Source of the DNA: CAKMMH01 sp927798255
Lineage (GTDB): Bacteria; Bdellovibrionota_C; UBA2361; CAKMMH01
Length of the DNA stretch: 64,000 bases
Reading direction: 5' to 3'
Assembly: GCA_034180415.1 (NCBI GenBank)
Contig: JAXFOK010000059.1
Coordinates: 62,001 to 126,000 of the forward strand
Shown: one piece after another, positions 36,142 through 44,889 of the stretch
Numbering within the stretch: position 1 is the first letter of the stretch
How the letters are laid out: each line of letters starts with the position of its first letter
Program-made: the position numbers and the translations under genes
Notes under the pieces: model-generated
Database searches by the model: none
Seen by the model: the letters and a program-made list of their open reading frames with translations, nothing else
Told to the model about the DNA's origin: nothing

Positions 36142-37382
36142 TCCTTGAGCCATAAGAAGCGTTCCTTAATAGTCTTCTCATACCCCCTATTCGACGGTTC
36201 ATAAAACTCTTCATTTTTAAGCCTATCAGGAAGATATTGCTCATCAGGAACGTAGCCTTTAGGAAAATCGTGAGGATAATTATAGCCTTTTGAGTATCCT
36301 AGCTCTTTCATAAGTTTTGTAGGAGCATTCACAAGATGAAGAGGAACTTTTTCGTTTGGATATTTTTTAACAGCGTCTATTGCTTTATGCATCGCAAGGT
36401 AACTTCTATTTGATTTTGGAGCAGAAGCTAAATAAGTAATACAGTGTGCAATTACTTCTCTTGCTTCTGGCATTCCTATTTTTTCAAATGCAGTCAAAGT
36501 TGCAACTGAAATTTCTAAAGCTCTTGGGTCAGCATTTCCTATATCTTCAGAAGAAAACACTATCATTCTTCTAATTAAAAATCTTGGATCTTCCCCTGAT
36601 TCTAATATCCGAAATCCCCAGTAAAGAGCGCCAGATGGAGAAGAGCCTCTTAAACTTTTAATAAAGGCAGAAATTAAGTTGTAATGTTCATCTCCTTGTT
36701 TATCGTATATAAAACTAATTGCATTTTTTAAAAAACTTTTTACATCATCTAGTGAATTTTTTTTTGTTTTACTAAAAGATTCTATAAGATTTAAAAGCTT
36801 TCTAGCATCTCCTAAAGATGAAGATGCAAATAATTTCTTAGACTCGTCATCTAGTGTTATTTTTAAATATTCAAGAGCATTATCTAAAATTTCTATTAAT
36901 TCATCTTCACTTAAGGCTTCTAATTTTATAACTCTACATCTTGATAAAAGCGCAGAATTAACGCTAAAAGAAGGGTTTTCAGTAGTAGCACCAATAAGTG
37001 CAATCGTCCCGTCTTCTACATGAGGTAAAAGTGCATCTTGCTGAGATTTATTAAAACGGTGAATTTCATCGATAAATAAAATTGTAAGACCGTTATAATT
37101 TTTTGCTCTATCTACAATTTCTCTTATTTCTTTTACGCCTCCAAGAACCGCAGAAAAAGGCACAAATGAGCAATTAAATGTGTTTCCAATAATGCGCGCA
37201 AGAGTAGTTTTTCCGCATCCTGGCGGGCCCCATAAAATAAGAGAAGGAAGGCTTCCTTCTTTGCTCATTAAAATTTTTAAAAGCTCTGGGTCGATGTTTG
37301 AAAGCCCCTTCATCTTTTCAAAGCTTTCAGGACGTAAGAAATCAGCCAAGGGCCTTATTTTATTATTTACAAAACTTTGCAT
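36132..37382 (-). CDS. rarA: Replication-associated recombination protein RarA (MgsA)
   Basis: An AAA+ ATPase that acts at stalled replication forks, related to clamp loaders. The 416-residue protein has Walker A GPPGCGKTT (about 52-60), Walker B ILFIDEIHRF, sensor motif ATTENPSF and the C-terminal RarA helical domain with SSEDIGNADPRAL and YLASAPKSNRSYLAMHKAID. Length is normal. It lies 17 bases after the M20 peptidase gene on the same strand. Its last codons and stop lie inside a hairpin element. Confidence 0.96.
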   Translation of the reverse strand: MQSFVNNKIRPLADFLRPESFEKMKGLSNIDPELLKILMSKEGSLPSLILWGPPGCGKTTLARIIGNTFNCSFVPFSAVLGGVKEIREIVDRAKNYNGLTILFIDEIHRFNKSQQDALLPHVEDGTIALIGATTENPSFSVNSALLSRCRVIKLEALSEDELIEILDNALEYLKITLDDESKKLFASSSLGDARKLLNLIESFSKTKKNSLDDVKSFLKNAISFIYDKQGDEHYNLISAFIKSLRGSSPSGALYWGFRILESGEDPRFLIRRMIVFSSEDIGNADPRALEISVATLTAFEKIGMPEAREVIAHCITYLASAPKSNRSYLAMHKAIDAVKKYPNEKVPLHLVNAPTKLMKELGYSKGYNYPHDFPKGYVPDEQYLPDRLKNEEFYEPSNRGYEKTIKERFLWLKEEK

Positions 37383-37399
37383 TAAAAAACTACCAATTA

Positions 37400-38803
37400 T
37401 TATTCATTAAATGCCAATTCTTTTGAAAGAAATAAATACGCAAAATAAAATCCATTTTCAAATTGAGTAAGAGAAAACGATTCATTGTCTGCATGAATAT
37501 TATCTTCTTTTAAACCAAAGCCAACAAGAACTGGCTCATGTTTTGAAAATTTTGATAAGTCTGAGACAATTGGTATCGAACCTCCCTCATAACTAAAATT
37601 AAAATTACCACTGTAAATTTCTTTAATAACATTTTTGGCTCTATTTATAGCTTTACCATCTCTTGGAATACTTAAAGCAACAGCACCATCCTCTACTCTC
37701 TTAACTTCAAGTTTTAACCCCGTTTTATGTTCTCTTTCTAAATGAGCTTTAATAAGATTTACGATTTCTTCTGGGTCTTGTTTATCAACAAGTCTTACCG
37801 AAACTCTAGCTTTTGCAAAAGGAGGAATTGAGTTTGAAATATCCTCTTCATTTTTAGGTCCTGATGTCATATAAAGAACATCAATTGTAGGTCTAGCTCC
37901 GGCCCTTACGTTTCCATTTTTTATATATTGCTCTCCCCCTGTTGGTTTTACACCTGTAATTTTAAAAATTTCATCTTCATCAAATGGAGCGATATCATTT
38001 ACAGGAATTTCACTTAAATCTTTAACATTATCATAAAATCCTTTTACGGTAACTTTTCCCTCTTTATCATAAAGAGATGAAATAAGTTTACATAATTCTA
38101 CCGCTGGATTGCTTAGCATTCCCCCAAATGTCCCAGAGTGAACACCAGTGTTTGCACCTTTAAGAGTTATTTCAAAAGCACAAATTCCTCTTAGTCCTAA
38201 AATTATAGTTGCTAAATCTTTACTTGTACTTTCACTATCGCAAACATACAAATAATCACACTCAAGTTCTTTTTCCATTGATAAAAGAAGCTCAGTTGTG
38301 TTTTGACTTCCACACTCTTCCTCACCATCAATCACAAATTTAATATTAAATCCTATATTTTTAGACTCAATTAAACTTTTAATTGCGCAAATTACATAGC
38401 AAATTTGCCCCTTATCATCATGCGCTCCCCTTGCATATACGCGTTCTCCTTTAAGTGTAGGAGTAAAAGGCGGCGTGTCCCAATTTTTTTCAATTACTGG
38501 TTGTACATCATAGTGGCCATAAATTAGAACAGTTGGAGCATCATCTGAGACTTTATATTTACCATAAACAATACTATTTCCATTTGTTGTAATAATTTTA
38601 CTTTCTAAACCAATTTTTAATAACCATTCGTTAAAAAACTTAGCGCATCTATCACTCTGTGCATTATAATTTGAATCAAGACTAATGCTCGGAATTTTTA
38701 AAGCCTCCATATACTCATGTATGAAAGCATCTTTATTTGCTTTAAAAGTATCTTTAGCAGTATTTAAAATAATGTTTCTATTTTTTAGTGATTCATTGCC
38801 CAT
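37400..38803 (-). CDS. M20 family metallopeptidase (dipeptidase)
   Basis: A cytosolic zinc exopeptidase of 467 residues. Metal ligands are visible in IYGHYDVQP (HxD, near 95), AHDDKG (bridging Asp near 130) and DGEEECGS (catalytic and ligand Glu near 160). A dimerisation lid domain is inserted at about 205-355 and a final His ligand lies in the C-terminal part. The size and insert match the carnosinase-like/ArgE-DapE-type group. The substrate cannot be told. GGAG precedes the ATG by about 10 bases. It is cotranscribed with rarA. Confidence 0.92.
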   Translation of the reverse strand: MGNESLKNRNIILNTAKDTFKANKDAFIHEYMEALKIPSISLDSNYNAQSDRCAKFFNEWLLKIGLESKIITTNGNSIVYGKYKVSDDAPTVLIYGHYDVQPVIEKNWDTPPFTPTLKGERVYARGAHDDKGQICYVICAIKSLIESKNIGFNIKFVIDGEEECGSQNTTELLLSMEKELECDYLYVCDSESTSKDLATIILGLRGICAFEITLKGANTGVHSGTFGGMLSNPAVELCKLISSLYDKEGKVTVKGFYDNVKDLSEIPVNDIAPFDEDEIFKITGVKPTGGEQYIKNGNVRAGARPTIDVLYMTSGPKNEEDISNSIPPFAKARVSVRLVDKQDPEEIVNLIKAHLEREHKTGLKLEVKRVEDGAVALSIPRDGKAINRAKNVIKEIYSGNFNFSYEGGSIPIVSDLSKFSKHEPVLVGFGLKEDNIHADNESFSLTQFENGFYFAYLFLSKELAFNE

Positions 38804-38921
38804 AAGCTACATGCTCCGTAAAAAAATAATATTTTATATATATTACTTCTTGTCCTTAAAGAATTAAAGATATAATATAGTTAAAATAGTATCTTTTTAT
38901 AAGTTTTAGGAGCGTTAAAAG

Positions 38922-39452
38922 ATGAAAAAAATTTATGTTTTAGTTATATTTTTAGCTTTAAGTTTCAATTTAACCGGTTGTTCTATATTTGGTTCAGGTT
39001 CCGATTCAGACGATGGTATGGGTGGAAATAGAATTGATTCAATTTCAGAACAAGAATTAAATAGCAAGTTTGCTAATCGTTTTGGTGATGGTTCAGTTCC
39101 TTCTGCAGAAGGAGACAATCTTTTTAGAGATTTAAGATTTGGTTATGATTCTTCAAAAATTTCAGATGAATCTAGACAAGATTTAGATTATAACATTGAA
39201 ATTTTAAAAACTAATCCAAATATTTATGTTCAACTTGAAGGACACTGTGACGAAAGAGGAACAGCTGAATATAATATGGCTCTTGGTGAAAAAAGAGCAA
39301 ATTCTATTTATGAAGCTTTAATTATGTATGGAATTGCACCTAATAGATTAACAACTATTAGCTATGGCGAGGAAGTTCCTTTAGATAACGCTCAAACTGA
39401 AGCTGCTTATGCAAAAAACAGACGTGTTCATTTTTCTGCATACACTAAGTAA
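38922..39452 (+). CDS. pal: Peptidoglycan-associated lipoprotein (Pal/OmpA family)
   Basis: An outer membrane lipoprotein of 176 residues that holds peptidoglycan. The lipobox is LTGC (Cys20), followed by an acidic linker and an OmpA-like domain (about 65-175) with LEGHCDERGTAEYNMALGEK and the final KNRRVHF. AGGAG lies before the ATG. The tol genes are not nearby, so membership of a Tol-Pal system is inferred from the sequence only. A near-perfect 40-base palindrome follows. Confidence 0.92.
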   Translation: MKKIYVLVIFLALSFNLTGCSIFGSGSDSDDGMGGNRIDSISEQELNSKFANRFGDGSVPSAEGDNLFRDLRFGYDSSKISDESRQDLDYNIEILKTNPNIYVQLEGHCDERGTAEYNMALGEKRANSIYEALIMYGIAPNRLTTISYGEEVPLDNAQTEAAYAKNRRVHFSAYTK

Positions 39453-39460
39453 TTAAATAT

Positions 39461-39500
39461 ATTAACCAATTCATTATTTTAAAATAATGAGTTGGTTAAT
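39461..39500. repeat. 40-base near-perfect palindrome after pal
   Basis: Two 20-base arms, the left beginning ATTAACCAA and the right ending TTGGTTAAT, pair with one mismatch and no loop. It lies 9 bases after the pal stop. No good T tract follows, so it may be a weak terminator or an mRNA 3'-stabilising hairpin. Confidence 0.75.
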
Positions 39501-39610
39501 TATCATGTTATCCTCCTTACATATCCATATTTATTCCCTTTATCATTTTCTCATTTCATCATAAACTTTTGATTTTTTATAAATAATCATTTAAAATTGC
39601 TAACTCATAT

Positions 39611-41539
39611 ATGACATTAAATAATGATAGTAAAAAACATATACTAAATTTCGTAAATTTCCCAAGTGATATCAAAAATTTTAATATAGATGAACTTAAA
39701 GAATTATCACAAGAACTTAGAGAAGAAATCATAAATAAAATCTCACTTTGTGGAGGTCACTTTGCATCAAGCCTTGGGGTTACAGAGTTAACTGTTGCAC
39801 TTCACTATTTTTTTGATACACCAAACGATAAATTAATTTGGGATGTAGGGCATCAAGGATATATTCATAAACTCTTAACAGGAAGAAAACACGATATTGC
39901 TAACATAAGAAGAAAAGGACATATTAGTGGTTACTTAAAAAGAGATGAAAGTGAGTATGATACCTTTGGAAGTGGTCACGCGGGAAATAGTATTTCTGCA
40001 GCTGTTGGCATCGCAGAAAGCCTTAAAAAAGACGACAAACCTTATAGTGTAATTCCGATTATAGGTGACGCCTCGATATCTTCTGGTATGTGTTTTGAAG
40101 CACTAAATAATGCTGGGGCATTAAAACTAGATAATTTAATTGTCGTTTTAAATGATAATGAAATGGCAATTTCGGAAAATGTAGGTGCACTAAAATGGGT
40201 ATTAAATAGAGGAAGTGTTTCTAGTATTCCTACAAAATTAAGAGCCAAAATTAAAAAACTTTATCATAAAGGATATATTCCAGAAATTCTTTATAAAATT
40301 TTTGACAGGATTGAAACTTCATGTAAAGGTATAATTTCAAGCCCAGCGATGCTTTTTGAAAGTTTTGGATTTAGGTATATTGGCCCAGTTGATGGGCATG
40401 ACATTCAAAAACTTCTAATGGCTTTTAAAATTGCAAAAACTCAAGACAAACCTGTTCTCTTACATGTAAAAACCATTAAAGGAAAAGGATTTAAAGAAGC
40501 CGAGAAAAATCCTACAAAATGGCACGCATGTCCCCCATTTTTTCCAGCAAATGGCAAGGCAAGAAATATAAAAGAGAAACTTATTCCAACTTACACAGAG
40601 ATTTTTGCAAACACTGTAAATAAACTTATAAAAAATAATAAAAATGTAGTTGCGATAACCGCTGCTATGTTAACAGGTACAGGGCTTAATAAGGTAAAGG
40701 AAAATTATCCAGAAAATGTATATGATGTAGGAATTTGTGAAGAACATGCAGTAACTTTCGCTGGAGGGCTTGCAACAGAGGGTAAAATACCAATTGTTAC
40801 AATTTACTCAACATTTTTACAACGTGCTTTTGACCAAATCATCCACGACATTGCACTTCAAAATCTTCCCGTTATTTTTGCCTTAGATAGAGCAGGATGC
40901 GTTGGAGCAGATGGTGAAACACACCAAGGAGCTTTTGATATATCTTATATGCGCTTTATCCCTAATATGATTTTAATGGCACCAAGAGATGAAAATGAAC
41001 TTCAAAATATGGTTTACTCTGCGACAAAATATGGAAAACCTACTGCAATTCGTTATAAAAGAGGAGATGCAGAAGGAATAAAATTAGATGATGATTTTAC
41101 ATTTATCCCTATTGGTAAAGGTCAAATTACACAAAGAGGTGAAAAAGTTTTAATTATATCTTATGGAAGCGTATATAGCATAGTAAAAGAAGCTTGCGAT
41201 AAAATTTATGAAGAAACAGGTATTTTTCCTAGCATTATTGATGCAAGATTTGCAAAGCCTCTTGATAGCGATTTATTAATTAAAGAAATTAAAAATCATG
41301 AAATAATTTGCACAGTTGAAGATTCAAGTTTAATTGGCGGATTTGGAAGTGCAGTTTTAGAATTAATCTCAGAAAATAATTTACAAGTATCTATAAAAAG
41401 ATTTGGTATTCAAGACATATTTATTCCTCATGGAACACAAAAAGAACAATACGAATTTTGTAATTTTTCAGCAGATAAAATTTATACTTACATATTAAGT
41501 AAAATTAAGCATTTTGTGTTATATAAAAAGGCAAATTAA
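39611..41539 (+). CDS. dxs: 1-deoxy-D-xylulose-5-phosphate synthase
   Basis: Condenses pyruvate and glyceraldehyde 3-phosphate with thiamine diphosphate, the first step of the MEP isoprenoid pathway. The 642-residue protein has GGHFASSLGVTELTVALHY, DVGHQGYIHKLLTGR, the ThDP/Mg2+ site GDASISSGMCFEALNN, the transketolase pyrimidine domain with ICEEHAVTFAGGLA and DRAGCVGADGETHQGAFD, and a C-terminal domain. Length is normal. There is no clear Shine-Dalgarno sequence. ispG later in the window belongs to the same pathway. Confidence 0.97.
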   Translation: MTLNNDSKKHILNFVNFPSDIKNFNIDELKELSQELREEIINKISLCGGHFASSLGVTELTVALHYFFDTPNDKLIWDVGHQGYIHKLLTGRKHDIANIRRKGHISGYLKRDESEYDTFGSGHAGNSISAAVGIAESLKKDDKPYSVIPIIGDASISSGMCFEALNNAGALKLDNLIVVLNDNEMAISENVGALKWVLNRGSVSSIPTKLRAKIKKLYHKGYIPEILYKIFDRIETSCKGIISSPAMLFESFGFRYIGPVDGHDIQKLLMAFKIAKTQDKPVLLHVKTIKGKGFKEAEKNPTKWHACPPFFPANGKARNIKEKLIPTYTEIFANTVNKLIKNNKNVVAITAAMLTGTGLNKVKENYPENVYDVGICEEHAVTFAGGLATEGKIPIVTIYSTFLQRAFDQIIHDIALQNLPVIFALDRAGCVGADGETHQGAFDISYMRFIPNMILMAPRDENELQNMVYSATKYGKPTAIRYKRGDAEGIKLDDDFTFIPIGKGQITQRGEKVLIISYGSVYSIVKEACDKIYEETGIFPSIIDARFAKPLDSDLLIKEIKNHEIICTVEDSSLIGGFGSAVLELISENNLQVSIKRFGIQDIFIPHGTQKEQYEFCNFSADKIYTYILSKIKHFVLYKKAN

Positions 41540-41545
41540 AATATT

Positions 41546-41650
41546 GCATTCAGCATCAGTTATCAGTAATCAGCTTCAAAAGATTATCTGACTTCGATAC
41601 CACCCTACTCGTTACCCGCTTCTTGTTACTTATAATCAGATTCACTCGAA
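41546..41650. repeat. Degenerate 7-bp periodic repeat, copy 1
   Basis: Units such as ATTCAGC, ATCAGTT, ATCAGTA and ATCAGCT follow one another with a 7-base period, then TTACCCG, CTTCTTG, TTACTTA. It lies between dxs and the convergent membrane glycosyltransferase gene. It shows no coding potential. Confidence 0.65.
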
Positions 41651-43144
41651 CTAATACAAAAACTTTATTATCTTATAATTTGTATATTTATAACCGCTCT
41701 TTCTTGCAAGACGTTGCCAATTGCGCTTTTTATCTCTATAACCAAGAATTAAATACTTATAATTTTTGTTGCTTATTAAATTAGATAAATCATTTTCTGA
41801 ATAGTAAACTTTATACTTAATCAAATCTTCTTTTGATAATTTATGCGCAATGTTTCTTGCAAAATGGTTTTCAAGCCCTTTAATACTTTTTGCTTTCATT
41901 CCAATTAAATATCCAGGCCATGATGAAAAAACCTTCAAGCTTCCTTTTCCCTCTTTAAAATATAAACGTGATGCAATATTTTCTATTTGCGCATCTAAAT
42001 TCTTAGGACGCCATAGCGTTCGATTTTTTCTTATGTAAATACCAGAAACATTTATGCCATTAAACGCGTATCTTTGAACTTCTACAAAAAAATTAATTAT
42101 ATAAATCGCAAGTATAATATTTGTTAAAAACTTATATACCTGTTTATTTAAATAGCTCTCATTATTTGTAAATAAATATATAATCAAAAAAGGAACAACA
42201 ACTGAAAAATATTGTGAAAAAACTGGCGTCGGTAAAAAAGAAATTATAAACAATATACAAGTTAGGTAGAAATAAATATTTTTAAAATCAAATCTCTTTA
42301 TAAACATCATGCAAAATAGGAGTATAAATTGAATGCTAATATCACCTGTATTTTTCACTCCATGGAAAAATGAACAAAATGTATTAAACTTTTGATGGAA
42401 TCCTGTTATTAGACCTGCCCTATTCCTAAGTGAATGATATGTTAAATTATTAAATATAAATTCATCAAAGTATGAAAATAACATGTATAGAGATGGCAAA
42501 ATCCCTATAAAATTACCAAGGAGTAACATATAAAAATTGCTCTTACTTAACTTTTTACTATTACATAAGAATATAAAAGCAATAAATACTAACTCACAAA
42601 CTACAAAATAACTTCTTATTTGAAATACAATTGACAATAAAAATCCAATAATAAAAAATTTATATCTAAATTTACTTTCATATACTCTTAAAGCTAAAAG
42701 CATAAAAAATACAGAAAGTGAGTAATTTTTTATAATAGTAAAATATCCTATAACTAAATCAGATGTTATATATATAATAACTCCTAAGGCTGCATTAAAA
42801 GTGTTTGATTTTTTCCTAATTATATCAAAAAGCAAAGCTCCTATACCTGTTGCAATGATGGCTGAAAATAATCTAAAAGCTTGCCATGATTCACCTATGA
42901 CGTAATTAAAAGAAGCTAAAAAATAAGGGTGTAAAAATGCTTGAGGAAAAAAGAAATCTTTATAAGGAACTTTGCCATCTAATATTGCCTTACTAGCATA
43001 TGCAAAATACCCTTCATCACCTGTTATAAATCTTAAATCAACACATAAGATATAAAAATATATAAGTAATGCTATTAGCACTATATTTGAATTTATAACT
43101 TGAAATATTTTCTGAGCTATTGATTTTAATAAATTATTTTTCAT
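41651..43144 (-). CDS. GT-C family membrane glycosyltransferase-like protein
   Basis: A 497-residue protein with about ten to twelve membrane helices and a short soluble tail. The first periplasmic loop reads RFITGDEGYFAYASKAILDG, and further on VPYKDFFFPQAFLHPYFLAS. This acidic first loop after helix 1 is characteristic of PMT/ArnT-type GT-C enzymes, which take sugars from polyprenyl-phosphate donors. The acceptor is unknown. The start lies inside the end of sufU (11-base overlap), so the pair are cotranscribed although functionally unrelated. Confidence 0.8.
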   Translation of the reverse strand: MKNNLLKSIAQKIFQVINSNIVLIALLIYFYILCVDLRFITGDEGYFAYASKAILDGKVPYKDFFFPQAFLHPYFLASFNYVIGESWQAFRLFSAIIATGIGALLFDIIRKKSNTFNAALGVIIYITSDLVIGYFTIIKNYSLSVFFMLLALRVYESKFRYKFFIIGFLLSIVFQIRSYFVVCELVFIAFIFLCNSKKLSKSNFYMLLLGNFIGILPSLYMLFSYFDEFIFNNLTYHSLRNRAGLITGFHQKFNTFCSFFHGVKNTGDISIQFILLFCMMFIKRFDFKNIYFYLTCILFIISFLPTPVFSQYFSVVVPFLIIYLFTNNESYLNKQVYKFLTNIILAIYIINFFVEVQRYAFNGINVSGIYIRKNRTLWRPKNLDAQIENIASRLYFKEGKGSLKVFSSWPGYLIGMKAKSIKGLENHFARNIAHKLSKEDLIKYKVYYSENDLSNLISNKNYKYLILGYRDKKRNWQRLARKSGYKYTNYKIIKFLY

Positions 43145-43664
43145 AACTTATATGACAGCAATTATGTGTATTACTTCCTTTAGAAATACAATCTTTTTCA
43201 CACTTTTGGCAATCAGGAGTCTTGTAATGTCCTTGTAAATAATCATTTAACGCTTTTTGCACTGCTTCCCAACCTAACATGGCGCATTTTATTCTTGCAG
43301 AAAATTTTCTAACGCCAGAAAGTGCGACTAAATCCCCTAACTCGTTTAACTCATCATCTTGTTTTTCACCTTTTAACATTTTTTGATAAAGCTCAAAAAG
43401 CTCTTTTGCTTCACTTATACTCTTTCCTTCTAAAAGCTCACACATCATTGAAGCGGCCGCTTGACTAATAGAGCATCCTTTTCCAGAAAAAACAATTTTC
43501 TTGATTTTATCGTCTTCTATTTTTACACATAAATCAATCTGATCACCACAAAGAGGATTAAAAAGTTTAGCCCCAGCGTCCTTATCTTTCATACAACCAA
43601 AGCATCTAGGATTTTGAAAATGATCAACAATTATATCTTGATATAAATCTTCTAATTCACTCAT
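43134..43664 (-). CDS. sufU: SufU-type iron-sulfur scaffold with a Cys-rich tail
   Basis: A NifU/IscU-fold protein of 176 residues for Fe-S cluster assembly or sulfur relay. The three conserved cysteines are C39 in NPLCGD, C64 in GKGCSIS and C128 in RIKCAMLGW. The insertion between the second and third cysteine is typical of SufU rather than IscU. After residue 150 comes an unusual tail (DCQKCEKDCISKG and HNCCH) with at least five further cysteines and histidines. No other suf or isc gene is adjacent. Confidence 0.88.
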   Translation of the reverse strand: MSELEDLYQDIIVDHFQNPRCFGCMKDKDAGAKLFNPLCGDQIDLCVKIEDDKIKKIVFSGKGCSISQAAASMMCELLEGKSISEAKELFELYQKMLKGEKQDDELNELGDLVALSGVRKFSARIKCAMLGWEAVQKALNDYLQGHYKTPDCQKCEKDCISKGSNTHNCCHISYEK

Positions 43665-43782
43665 TTACACCTTGCATTTAATTAAATTTTTCTATTTTTC
43701 TATACATTATCAGTATTTAGTATTATATTATAAATTATTCTTAATGTAAAAATTCTAAAAAAAAACTATAGGAAAGACGTAT

Positions 43783-44181
43783 ATGGACATACAAAACGAT
43801 GATTCTTGCATATTATGTGGTAAAAATAATGAACATGGACTTAAGCTAAAATTTAATATGGATAAAGAAAAACAAATGTCCTATGCCTTTGTAAAAGTTT
43901 CTAAAATGTTTAATGGTTATAATGGGATAGTTCATGGAGGAATAACTTGCGCACTACTTGATGAAGCGGGATTTTACGCTATTATGTCACAAGACATAAT
44001 AACTGTCACAATGACCCTCAACACTAAATTTAAGAAACCTGTACCTATTGATACCGACTTGTACTTAGAAGGACAAGTAATTGAAAAGCGCTCAAGAAGT
44101 GTTATAGCTAGCTCTAAAATTATGCTAAATGGTACTGTACTAGCATCAGCTGTAGGTGAATATTTTATTAAAAAAAGTTAA
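43783..44181 (+). CDS. Hotdog-fold thioesterase (PaaI/YiiD-like)
   Basis: A 132-residue acyl-CoA thioesterase-like protein. The signature GIVHGGITCALLDEAGFYAI (about 55-74) contains the HGG motif and the catalytic acidic residue of PaaI-type hotdog enzymes, followed by KFKKPVPIDTDLYLEGQV. An N-terminal CILCGK motif with two cysteines is a common add-on in this family. The substrate is unknown. GGAAAGACG precedes the start. It is convergent with the next gene. Confidence 0.85.
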   Translation: MDIQNDDSCILCGKNNEHGLKLKFNMDKEKQMSYAFVKVSKMFNGYNGIVHGGITCALLDEAGFYAIMSQDIITVTMTLNTKFKKPVPIDTDLYLEGQVIEKRSRSVIASSKIMLNGTVLASAVGEYFIKKS

Positions 44182-44196
44182 GCTGACTAAAAGCTA

Positions 44197-44745
44197 TTAA
44201 GCTAGCTTATAAAGGATATATCTAAAGAAATATTCAAATGTGTTAATTGTTTTCTTACTTGCAACAATATCTATATCACATAGCGCGATCTCATCTTCTT
44301 TTTCTTTCTTTTTTTCTTCTTTTTTATCGTTAGTTTTTTTCTTATCTACAATTTTTACACTAGCATCTTCACTTGGTATTTCTCTTGGAAGTTTTTTAAA
44401 CTTAAGATCATTTTTCACATCTCTTGCTTTAATTTCATTTTCAAAACAATTCTTATCACAAGAAAAAATGTAAGAAATATTTTTGTTATCATACTCAAGT
44501 TCTTTTAATAAACGTGTGAATACGATTTTATCTTTTTCATCTAAAAATCTAGCTTCAACTTTTTGAGATTTTTCATCATTTGTGCTATTTTCAACATTAA
44601 GAACATAGCCTTGGTTGCAATTATCCTCATTACAATACACATAAGCTTTATATCCAACTGGTAAGCTTGGTATGTTAATATACATCGGTACATATACAAC
44701 TAGAAATAAAAAATTTACTGCTACATAAATTATAAATTTTTTCAT
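44197..44745 (-). CDS. Membrane-anchored protein of unknown function
   Basis: A 182-residue protein with an uncleaved signal-type helix (about 4-23), a domain with two cysteine pairs (YCNEDNCNQGY and SCDKNCFENE) that could form disulfides outside the cytoplasm, a Lys/Glu-rich linker (about 132-155) and a C-terminal segment FEYFFRYILYKLA that may touch the membrane. It is monocistronic and I do not recognise it. No clear Shine-Dalgarno sequence is visible. Confidence 0.65.
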   Translation of the reverse strand: MKKFIIYVAVNFLFLVVYVPMYINIPSLPVGYKAYVYCNEDNCNQGYVLNVENSTNDEKSQKVEARFLDEKDKIVFTRLLKELEYDNKNISYIFSCDKNCFENEIKARDVKNDLKFKKLPREIPSEDASVKIVDKKKTNDKKEEKKKEKEDEIALCDIDIVASKKTINTFEYFFRYILYKLA

Positions 44746-44889
44746 AAAATAACACTTTATAAAAACTTGAAAAACTTCTAAACATAGCCAAAAGTTAATT
44801 AATAATTTTTATTAAACTTTTTAAACTATTTTACTTGATTTTAAAATAAATTAAAGGTTAAAATTAAAAACTTAAGGTTAGCAGACAAC

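Noticed and set aside
41546..41650. CRISPR array
   Set aside because: The repeats are only 7 bases, degenerate and without spacers of constant length.
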